Below, piece after piece: positions 55,902 to 64,000 of a DNA stretch of 64,000 nucleotides (its first letter is position 1; every line of letters starts with the position of its first letter). The position numbers and the translations under genes were made by a program. Under the pieces are notes generated by a model. That model saw only the letters and a program-made list of their open reading frames with translations. It made no database searches and was not told where the DNA came from. The stretch comes from Mastacembelus armatus (lineage: Eukaryota; Chordata; Actinopteri; Synbranchiformes; Mastacembelidae): positions 186,001-250,000 of the forward strand of contig NW_022872910.1 of the NCBI RefSeq assembly GCF_900324485.2. The letters run 5' to 3'.

Positions 55902-57522
55902 CAGTGGGTACGGAAAGTATTCAGACCCCTTTAAATTTTTCAGTCTTTGTGTCATTGCAGCCATTTGCCAAAATCAAAAAAGTTCATTTTATTTCTCATT
56001 AATGTACACTCAGCACCCCATCTTGACAGAAAAAAACGGAAATGTAGAAATTTTTGCAAATTTATTAAAAAAGAAAAACTGAAATATCACATGGTCATAA
56101 GTATTCAGACCCTGTGCTCAGTATTGAGTAGAAGCACCCTTTTGAGCTAGTACAGCCATGAGTCTTCTTGGGAATGATGCAACAAGTTTTTCACACCTGG
56201 ATTTGGGGATCCTCTGCCATTCTTCCTTGCAGATCCTCTCCAGTTCTGTCAGGTTGGATGGTGACAGCCATTTTCAAGTCTCTCCAGAGATGCTCAATTG
56301 GGTTTAGGTCAGGGCTCTGGCTGGGCCAGTCAAGAACGGTCACATAGTTGTTCCAAAGCCACTCCTTTGTTATTTTAGCTGTGTGCTTAGGGTCCTTGTC
56401 CTGTTGAAAGGTGAACCTTCGGCCCAGTCTGAGGTCCTGAGCACTCTGGAAGAGGTTTTCTTCCAGGATATCTCTGTACTTGGCCGCATTCATGTTTCCT
56501 TCAATTGCAACCAGTTGTCCTGTCCCTGCAGCTGAAAAACACCCCCACAACATGATGCTCCCACCACCATGTTTCACTGTAGGGATTGTATTGGTCAGGG
56601 GATGAGCAGTGCCTGGTTTTCTCCACACATACCGCTTAGAATTAACGCCAAAAAGTTCAATCTTGGTCTCATCAGACCAGAGAATCTTATTTCTCATAGT
56701 CTGGGAGTCCTTCATGTGTTTTTTGGCAAACTCTATGCAGGCTTTCATGTGTCTTGCACTGAGGAGAGGCTTCCGTCGGGCCACTCTGCCATAAAGCCCC
56801 GACTGGTGGAGGGCTGCACTGATAGTTGACTTTGTGGAACTTTCTCCCATCTCCCCACTGCATCTCTGGAGCTCTGCCACAGTGATCTTTGGGTTCTTCT
56901 TTACCTCTCTCACCAAGGCTCTTCTCCCACGATCGCTCAGTTTGGCTGGACGGCCAGGTCTAGGAAGAGTTCTGGTCGTCCCAAACTTTTCCATTGAGGA
57001 TTATGGAGGCCACTGAGCTCTTAGGAACCTTGAGTGCTGCAGAAATTCTTTTGTAACCTTGGCCAGATCTGTGCCTTGCCACAATTCTGTCTCTGAGCTC
57101 CTTGGGCAGTTCCTTCGACCTCATGATTCTCATTGCTCTGACATGCACTGTGAGCTGTAAGGTCTTATATAGACAGGTGTGTGCCTTTCCTAATCAAGTC
57201 CAATCAGTTTAATTAAACACAGCTGGACTCCAATGAAGGAGCAGAACCATCTCAAGGAGGATCAGAAGAAATGGACAGCATGTGAGTTAAATATGAGTGT
57301 CACTGCAAAGGGTCCGAATACTTATGACCATGTGATATTTCAGTTTTTCTTTTTTAATAAATTTGCAAAAATTTCTACATTTCTGTTTTTTTCTGTCAAG
57401 ATGGGGTGCTGAGTGTACATTAATGAGAAAAATAAAATGAACTTTTTTGATTTTGGCAAATGGCTGCAATGACACAAAGAGTGAAAAATTTAAAGGGGTC
57501 TGAATACTTTCCGTACACACTG
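55902..57522 (-). mobile_element. Tc1-family DNA transposon with long IR/DR ends
   Basis: 1,621 bp, flanked by a TA duplication (55900-55901 and 57523-57524); the empty site AAAGGTAAATGGG is seen at 17030. Terminal inverted repeats of about 211 and 213 bp (55902-56112 and 57310-57522) start CAGTG. Each has an inner direct repeat of the GTATTCAGACCC motif, the IR/DR layout used by fish Tc1 elements. The two ends differ by few bases and short indels. Encloses a broken transposase. Confidence 0.95.
56191..57148 (-). pseudogene. Tc1-family transposase, frameshifted
   Basis: Two frames make one protein: 57148-56960 (helix-turn-helix: [32 protein letters not shown]) and 56994-56191 ([18 protein letters not shown], then the DDE domain with [23 protein letters not shown] and [11 protein letters not shown]). 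One frameshift near 56975 separates them. A second near 56260, after MAVTI, replaces the normal C-terminus, so the enzyme should be inactive. The family cuts and pastes DNA at TA sites. Confidence 0.92.
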
Positions 57523-57667
57523 TAAATGGGATACTGGTCTAAAGTTTGAGAGAAGTTCAGGATCAAGATTGGATTTTTTGAGAAAAGGCCTTACCACAGC
57601 ATGCTTGAATACATCTGGGACAGACCCTGAGTTGAGGCAGCAGTTAATGAATAGGAGGAGACATTGT

Positions 57668-57963
57668 CTTGAATGTAAATATCATGTTTGGTCAAATCAA
57701 AGATGGTGGATTTGTTGTTGAAGCTTCAATCAAAAATGTTGAAACTTGATAAAAATCTTCAAGCTGTGAAGTTTGAATCTTTTGTGTTTTGAGTTTTTCT
57801 GTGTATTTTGATGTCTGAACATATAAACTAGTGATGTCAGTGTGTTATTAGTTAATACTTTAGTGTGAATTTGGGCTGTAGTTCTCCATGTTTCCAAGGA
57901 TGAAGAACAATGGAAGGAGCTCATTGTGGCCTAATGACCCACAGTGTATGAAGAGGATTAACT
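57668..57963. other. Spacer running into the assembly gap
   Basis: Copy of 9815-10105, the region that precedes a family-B V gene in other blocks. A family-B gene is probably hidden by, or lost at, the gap. Confidence 0.5.
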
Positions 57964-58063
57964 NNNNNNNNNNNNNNNNNNNNNNNNNNNNNNNNNNNNN
58001 NNNNNNNNNNNNNNNNNNNNNNNNNNNNNNNNNNNNNNNNNNNNNNNNNNNNNNNNNNNNNNN
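57964..58063. other. Assembly gap (100 N)
   Basis: Exactly 100 undetermined bases, the usual placeholder for a join of unknown length. The sequence changes orientation relative to the rest of the array across it. Confidence 0.99.
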
Positions 58064-59182
58064 GTTCTGTGCTAGGACCGATTCTGTTCACCTTATACAT
58101 GCTTCCTTTAGGCTATGTTATTAGGAAGCACTCTATTAATTACCACTGCTATGCAGATGACACTCAGCTGTATCTATCTCTGAAACCTGTTAACACAAAC
58201 CAGTTAGCCAGGCTTTAGGCATGTCTAAAAAACATAAAGACCTGGATGACCAGTAACTTTCTACTTTTAAACTCATAGAAAACAGAAGTTATTGCATTTG
58301 GGCCTAAAAACCTTAGAAATAGCTTTTCTAACAAGATAGCTACTTTAGATGGCATAGCCCTGGCCTCCAGCACTACTGTGAAAAACCTTGCTGTTAATTT
58401 TGACCAGGACATAATTCACACATAAAACAAATCTCTAGAACTGCCTTCGTTCACTTATGCAATTTTACAAAAAATAGGAACATCCTGTCCAAAAGTGACA
58501 CAGAAAAACTAGTCCATGTATTTGTTACCTCAAGGCTAGATTACTGTAACTCATTACTATCTGGATGTCCCATTATCTCCATAAAAAGCCTCCAGTTACT
58601 CGAGAATGCTACAGCCAGAGTCCTGACAGGAACTAGCAAGAGAGATCATATTTCTTCTATATTAGGTTCTCTTCATTGGCTCCCTGTACAGTCCAGAATA
58701 GAATTTAAAATCCTTCTTCTCACATATAAATCCCTTCATGATCAAGCTCCTTCATACCTTAAAGACCTCATAGTATCATATTATCCCAATAGAGCACTTC
58801 GCTCTCAAAGTGAAGGTCTACTTGTGGTTCCCACAGTTTCCAAAAGTAGAATAGGAGGCAGCGCCTTTAGCTATCAAGCTCCTCTCCTGTAGAACCAGCT
58901 CTCAGTCTGGGTTCAGGAGGCAGACATTCTATGTACTTTTAAGGCTAGACTTAAAACCTTCCTTTTTGACAAATCTTATAGTTGGTTCTGGTAACCCTGA
59001 ACCATCCCTTAGTTATTCTGCTATAGGCATGATGCAGCCTGGTTCTGCTCATGGTTTTTTCTTACGTTAAAGGGAGTTTTTCCTCTCCACTATTGCCAAA
59101 TGCTGCTCATAAGGGATTTGTTGGGTTTTTTGTAAAGTGCCTTGAGATGATTTTATTGTGATTTGCAAAATTGAATTGAGTT
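58064..59182 (+). mobile_element. Type-A L2-like LINE 3' part (inverted copy)
   Basis: Counterpart of 12140-13262. The reading starts inside [17 protein letters not shown] and passes [12 protein letters not shown] near 58150, then decays; the 3' UTR and tail end near 59182. More differences from its partner are seen here than in the rest of the arm. Confidence 0.8.
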
Positions 59183-59630
59183 ATTTGCCATTTTAAAATT
59201 ATTACTAATAGGATCTTTTTAAAGCCCTGATGAGAAACAGTATTTGGTTTCACATTGTGAAATGACGATGAAGGAGATCTTAAATCTTGACTCCTGAACA
59301 ACGAAGCAGAAAACAGTGTTTTTACTGCATCACTGTGTTACCAATGTTTTACTGTAAACTCTGATTCATAATTAGGCTATAATGACTGAGACTTTACTTC
59401 TTTATGTTTATGTCATGTTCATGTTCATACTGACAACAGTCAGAATTTCTGTGCACTGTGCAGCAGTCTGGGTGATCTGTTTTCTCAGGAAGTTGTTTCT
59501 CTCCAGATTCATTCAGGTGATTTTCCTGCAGATTCCTGCTTCAGTCTGAGCTTCTTGGATGATGGGGCTGCAGCATCACTGTCATTTCTAAAGCTTCCAT
59601 CAGCCTGAATGGAAACAGAGCACAGCAAGA
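59183..59630. other. Upstream flank of V28, nothing recognised
   Basis: Inverted copy of 11690-12139. No gene is recognised. Confidence 0.5.
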
Positions 59631-59720
59631 GGAGGAGCTACACAACTGAATATGAAAGGCTTCATTTTGGAACTGAAGAGCTGCTGTCTTCTCTCTGTTG
59701 TTCATTCAGTCCAAGTGAAA

Positions 59721-60167
59721 ATGATGCTGCTGCTTTTCATTTGGATGCTGATGGTCTCCTTTCATACTGGTAAGTCAACTCTAACTGGAGAAAGTGGTGA
59801 AGATACAGAAACATTCCTGAACAGTTTTCTAACAGTGTGTTCAGCTTCAAGAAATCTAAGTTTCATGATGAAACATATTTTTGTTCTTCTCAGGATCCTC
59901 TGAGGATTTACTGACACCTTTTAAAGAGGAAATGACGACTTTGGAAGGAGACACTGTGACTCTCTCCTGCAACTATTCAGGCTCTGTGGACTATGTTTAC
60001 TGGTATCACCAGAAGTCCAGTTCATCTCCACCGCTGCTAATCGCAGAATATTCAGAGACCACAGGGAGAAGGTCTATGAGACATGACAAGAAAACAAAGG
60101 AGTTTCATCTGCAGATCTCCTCTGCTGCAGTGTCTGACTCTGCTGTGTACTACTGTGCTCTGCAGCC
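59721..60167 (+). CDS. TRAV/TRDV variable segment, family D (V28), plus strand
   Basis: Leader exon 59721-59769 (MMLLLFIWMLMVSFHT), a 124-bp intron, V exon 59894-60167. Open frame: GSSEDLLTPFKEEMTTLEG, Cys in TLSCNYS, CDR1 GSVDYVYWYHQK, SSPPLLIAEYSETTG, YYCALQP. RSS: heptamer CACAGTG 60168-60174, 22-bp spacer, nonamer ACAAAAACC 60197-60205. Promoter box GGAGGAGC 59631-59638, 83 bp above the ATG. Inverted partner of V8. If real in the genome, it would need inversional joining. Confidence 0.9.
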
Positions 60168-60414
60168 CACAGTGACAGGAAACACCAAAACTCTGTACAA
60201 AAACCTTTGGAGCAAAGACAACACAATACTCCACAACATCCACCAGATGGAGACACACACTGTTAAACTTCTGTGGTTTGTTGCAGGAAGTCAAAGTCCA
60301 ATCAGCTTGATGCTGAGGAGAAGAGCTGTGCAGCAGACACTGTTTAGTTGTTTCATTCTACTGCAGTGGAAGAACACTGTTCATCTGCTGTCTGACTTCA
60401 ACAACTCCAAAGAC

Positions 60415-60940
60415 ATGTTGCTTTACTTCTTTCTCTTTTTATCTCACTTCATAGGTGAGTTTGACCACAAACAGGCGTCTCATTCAACCTTGCAATGAAT
60501 TTGTCTTTGGCAGGAAGTCCTGGTCAACAGTTTGTGTCCACAGAGTAACACTGTACACTGACATTTTCCTCTGTCTTCTCCTCTCAGCCTCATGGACAAT
60601 GTTCGTCTAATGGCTTCATTTTCTCTACTTTTTCCAGGACTAACAGCTGGAGACACAATCTCTCCTGTAGAAGATGAAGTCACTGGAAGAGAAGGAGAAT
60701 CTGTCAAACTCACATGTCACTATCAAACAGATAGAACTAATATTTATCTTTACTGGTACAAACATCATTCAGACCTGGAAGCTCCTCAGTTTATACTCTG
60801 GAAAGGTGCTAGATCAAGGAGTGATAGACAATATATTCCTGATAATCGATATGAATCCAAAACATCAGATGCATCAACTGAACTGACCATAAAGAGTCTA
60901 ACCCTGGCAGACACAGCTCTCTACTACTGTGCTCTAGAAA
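60415..60940 (+). CDS. TRAV/TRDV variable segment, family B (V29), plus strand
   Basis: Leader exon 60415-60454 (MLLYFFLFLSHFI), a 183-bp intron, V exon 60638-60940. Same V protein as V7: CDR1 TDRTNIYLYW, CDR2 WKGARSRSDRQ, YYCALET. RSS: heptamer 60941-60947, then a 23-bp spacer and an ACAAAAACC nonamer at 60971-60979. An in-frame intronic ATG at 60592 also gives the unspliced-leader alternative. Likely functional if the assembly is right. Confidence 0.9.
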
Positions 60941-60984
60941 CACAGTGATACAAAGTGTAGAAGAGTCTGTACAAAAACCTGAAC

Positions 60985-61823
60985 ACAGATATCTGACTAC
61001 TCTTCAAAGGGAGGGAAGTGGGATTCAAACCACAGCTTCATATCAGATTTATTCTGCTCATTCCTGTTTGATCAGAGTCCCTGTGGTTACAGCTGCTAAT
61101 GAAACACTGGGGGAGGATTCACATCAGCAGCAAATCCACATCAATGACAAACCAACTGTTGATGCTTCAGACACAAGAAACCGTGAAAACAAATAGACAG
61201 ACTGACTTACTCAGTTAATCCTCTTCATACACTGTGGGTCATTAGGCCACAATGAGCTCCTTCCATTGTTCACCATCCTTGGAAACATGGAGAACTACAG
61301 CCCAAATTCACACTAAAGTATTAACTAATAACACACTGACATCACTAGTTTATATGTTCAGACATCAAAATACACAGAAAAACTCAAAACAACAAAAGAT
61401 TCAAACTTTCACAGCTGAAGATTTTTACCAAGTTTCAACATTTTTGATTGAAGCTTCAAAACAAATCCACCATCTTTGATTTGACCAAACATGATATTTA
61501 CATTCAAGAGAAAAAATCCTGAAGAGAATTTACAAAGTCCCATTTGTCAAATGTTCCTTCTCAGTTGGCTTGTACTAGTTGTGATAAAAGATATTAAAGG
61601 GGTCGTAGCAGGTTCCCAACAATTAGCAGCTTTATATGTCAGGGACCAACGGGAATGTGCAGCAGCTGTAAAACAGGAAATGGGTCAGCTGAAATGTCCA
61701 ATGACGATCACATACAAGACAAGTTGGACACTGAAAGGAGACTGGTCCAAACTGTATTCAGAGTAAAGTTGTCAGCAGGGGAATAACACAGGGCTGTGAA
61801 TGAGCCCTGTCACTGTGATCAGG
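60985..61823. other. Spacer between V29 and V30
   Basis: Inverted copy of 9498-10341 with only a few differences, among them one C fewer in a C-run near 61010. The open frames at 61252-61479 and 61491-61766 are judged non-coding. Confidence 0.55.
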
Positions 61824-61926
61824 CTCCTCCTTCTAATCCACCAACTTAGTGTTGATGAAGACTAAACAGAGAGATCACAGCCTTCTTCATACTGGCTGGA
61901 GCTCCCAGTTCCTCAACACTGCACAT

Positions 61927-62372
61927 ATGACGCCTCTGTTCATCTCAGTGTTGCTGGCTGCTATGTGCCTTGGTATGAACACAACTCTGTTTCTCTGATA
62001 TCATTCCAGCATTGACATGACTCTTTAACAGCACACTGACACTGTTTGTTGGTGTTTTACAGAATGCAGAGCACAAAAAGACAACGTGCTGCAGCCAGAA
62101 GGAGATGTGACTGCTACTGAAGGAGACGCAGTAACACTTGGCTGTCTGTATAACAGCAGTTCAACAAATAATTATCTCTACTGGTACAAACAGGATGGAA
62201 ACAACAGCCCCACGTTCATCCTGAATCGAGTTAAACTGGATGAAGGCAACACACCAGACGAGTACAGGGAGAGATTTTCATCCACACTGAATTCCACATC
62301 CAGATCAGTTCCTCTGAAGATCCAGAAACTTCAGCTGTCTGACTCTGCTGTGTACTACTGTGCTCTGCAGCC
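61927..62372 (+). CDS. TRAV/TRDV variable segment, family A (V30), plus strand
   Basis: Leader exon 61927-61972 (MTPLFISVLLAAMCL), a 90-bp intron, V exon 62063-62372. The protein is the same as V6: ECRAQKDNVLQPEGDVTA, Cys in TLGCLYN, CDR1 SSSTNNYLYW, CDR2 NRVKLDEGN, YYCALQP. RSS: heptamer 62373-62379, 22-bp spacer, nonamer 62402-62410. No difference from V6 is seen in the coding region, which argues for a very recent copy or an allele placed twice. Confidence 0.9.
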
Positions 62373-62457
62373 CACAGTGACAGGAAACACCAAAACTCTG
62401 TACAAAAACCTTTGGAGCAAAGACAACACAATACTCCACAACATCCAGCAGAGGGAG

Positions 62458-63190
62458 CCACAGACTTCATCAGCTGTCTCATCAACATTCGATCAGCCCC
62501 ACTTTTGTTGTATTGTCTGAAAATTTGATGATTGTGTTTGCAGCGTGAACAGGTGTTCAGTTGTACAGGGAGCAGGGGAGGGGGCTCAGCACACATCCCT
62601 GTGGTGTTCCAGTGCTGTGGGTCAGGGGTGGGGATGTGTTGGGAGTCAGTCTCACTATTTGTGGGTGAGTGCTAAGAAAGTCTTTAATCCACAGTACCAC
62701 TCTGCTCGGGACAGTGGTGTTAAAAGCTGAGCTGGAGTCAAGGAAAAGCATCCTCACATACACCCCCTTCTGCTCCAGGTGTGTCATTGTAAAGGGCAGT
62801 GTTTATGGCAGCCTCTGTGATTCTATTGGCCCTGCATGCATACTGATGTTGGTCTAAGGTTGAGGAAAGAGTAGATGTTATATGACCCAGGACTAGACTT
62901 TCAAAGCTCTTGGCTATGATGTGTGTGAGTGCGACTGGTCTGTAGTCATTCAGACAGCTGATGTTTGTCTACTTGGGCACTGGGATGAAAGTGGTGGTTT
63001 TCAAATATGCAGGTACAGTAGCATGTGCCAAGAAGATGTTAAAGATATTGGTGGAAATCACTAGGAGCTGATGGACAAATGCACAGTCCATCTCTGCAGC
63101 TCTTATCAGAGCCCTCACATCTACATCACTGTGGTGGGTTGAGCAGACGCTAGCTCCATAGCCTTGTCCGTGACCTGTGGATGTAATCAG
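62458..63190 (-). mobile_element. CR1/Rex1-like LINE fragment (inverted copy)
   Basis: Counterpart of 8130-8862 on the minus strand: FLDSSSAFNTTVPSRVV and GTPQGCVLSPLPCSLYN are read unchanged. Inactive. Confidence 0.65.
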
Positions 63191-64000
63191 GTCTCAGTTA
63201 TGATCATTACACAACGTTCCAGGATTCTAAGCTCAAATTTGTTATGATGTACCACAAGGATCAGTACCAGGTCATCTGAACCTTTGAGGTCACATGGATT
63301 ATAATACTCCCAAATTCAGGTCCATTTCTACCATGTTGCTGCACCTTCCATCATAATGTGTGTCAGGAGCTGGTCCTGATGTTTTACCTGTTAATGCCAA
63401 GGTCAGTGCTGGAGTTCATGGACCTTCTGCAGCTGAGTGGATCCAAATCTGACATCCTTGGATTTGGCCCCAACTATTAAAAAATAAACTCATTGAATTC
63501 AGTGACACATGAATGACAGAAGTGGCAAAGTGTGTCTTTTGTAATGAGAAGTGTATTGAGTGTTAGGTAGAAATGAGAGATGTACTGATACACTGAGTAC
63601 ATACTCATTGTACAAATGCACAGTCCATCAGCTCCATCATTGTACCAACCACAGCAAAACTGAGCTGGTTTGGAGCCAGGAGATTACCAGGCACATGCAG
63701 TATGAAGTACTGTTAGTGTAGACTCACATGGGCAGTCTGTCTGAGAGAGGGCTGGATTGGTGTGTGCATGATAAAACTGCCCATAGACTAAATAAGAATC
63801 TCATCTGACTTCACTGATTTTAATTACAGGCACAAATACATGCTGCGGTTGTCCAACAGTCATTTTGTAGAAAACAGTGGCTGCCTGAAGACCTCACACA
63901 TTTTTGGAGCAAATTTGATCAATTACTTATGAAATCCACAGCACAATGTTCAGTCTCTGAAGTCCTACATGAGGCCATCTCCAGACTATATAAAACCAAT
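63191..64000. other. Spacer, inverted copy of 7320-8129
   Basis: Non-coding block-conserved DNA, cut by the window edge. No gene is recognised. Confidence 0.55.

Larger units (their letters stand above)
54442..57667 (-). mobile_element. L2-like LINE (type D), second copy, carrying a Tc1 insertion
   Basis: Same insertion as 15594-17182 with the same (GATT)n tail and right junction (CATTGTCTTGAATG). RT readings: FQSGFRTRHSTESALLRVQ (about 55780-55835), GVPQGCILGPVLFSLYM (about 55490-55540), LYADDLQIYLPVV (about 55405-55445). It is split at 55901 by the Tc1 element. The upstream spacer is shorter than in copy 1, with about 130 bp lost near 54355. Confidence 0.85.
58064..64000. repeat. Right arm of near-identical inverted repeat
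   Basis: Reverse complement of 7320-13262. It begins at the first base after the gap and runs off the window. Carries V28, V29 and V30 in the plus orientation. Confidence 0.9.

Noticed and set aside
56569-57016. Plus-strand frames within the Tc1 element
   Set aside because: Antisense to the transposase, with no independent features.
58064-60500. Treating the right arm purely as an assembly artefact and dropping V28-V30
   Set aside because: The differences from the left arm (for example Asn/Asp and Gln/Pro between V8 and V28) are real sequence, so the genes are listed with the caveat that they may be alleles.
1-64000. J, D or C exons, CRISPR arrays, tRNA or rRNA genes, retroviral or Polinton-type elements
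   Set aside because: Looked for J-type FGxG with 12-bp RSS, C-domain exons, spaced direct repeats, tRNA cloverleafs other than the SINE heads, and protease/integrase or capsid-type readings; none was convincing by eye.

Overview
The window is a stretch of a teleost fish T-cell receptor alpha/delta (TRA/TRD) variable-gene array. The evidence is dozens of two-exon V segments (short hydrophobic leader exon, phase-1 intron, Ig V exon ending in YYCAL or YYCAV) that each stop at a recombination signal (CACAGTG, 22-23 bp spacer, ACAAAAACC). They sit in DNA rich in fish-type L2/CR1 LINEs, a tRNA-derived SINE and a Tc1 transposon. The species cannot be named from this sequence. I recognise no J, D or C exon, so this is the interior of the V cluster.

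I count 27 V segments with open frames (24 on the minus strand, 3 on the plus strand), one frameshifted V pseudogene, and two orphan leader exons whose V exon is gone. They fall into six families, named here for use below. A (N-terminus ECRAQKDNV): 8.9, 14.7, 30.6, 35.2, 53.7 and 62.1 kb. B (DTISPVEDEV): 10.4, 17.7, 34.5, 39.1 and 60.6 kb. C (GVGCEDL, Tyr in place of the first Ig cysteine): 0.8 (broken), 4.0, 6.4, 18.5, 21.0, 24.0, 32.2, 36.8 and 50.2 kb. D (SSEDLLTPF): 11.2, 39.9 and 59.9 kb. E (MGSMNSVKPER): 3.3 and 48.6 kb. F ([11 protein letters not shown]): 0.02, 23.2 and 49.4 kb.

The array grew by duplication. There is a 4,617-bp tandem pair (about 30.54-35.16 and 35.16-39.77 kb), a 2,443-bp pair (about 18.4-20.8 and 20.8-23.1 kb), and a dispersed pair (23.1-25.8 and 49.25-51.9 kb). 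A near-identical inverted copy of 7.32-13.26 kb occupies 58.06-64.0 kb and begins exactly at a 100-N assembly gap (57964-58063). The tandem breakpoints fall in a homogenised stretch of about 100 bp that follows nearly every V exon and includes the RSS.

The spaces between V genes are mostly retrotransposons. There is a nearly intact plus-strand L2-like LINE (25794-29808), a second L2-like LINE with an esterase-type ORF1 on the minus strand (40484-45266) abutting a truncated L2 (45267-47655), many L2 and CR1/Rex1-like fragments, a SINE with target duplications present twice by segmental duplication, and a 1,621-bp Tc1 element (55902-57522) with about 212-bp inverted repeats inserted into a LINE. 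Insertions present in one paralogous block and absent from another give a relative history of the locus.

Functionally, each V segment would be joined by RAG to a downstream J and spliced to a constant region outside the window. Families C and D carry a GGAGGAGC box at a fixed 76-87 bp upstream of the start codon. Three family-C genes also carry a perfect AGTGATATCA decamer, a motif known from TCR beta V promoters.
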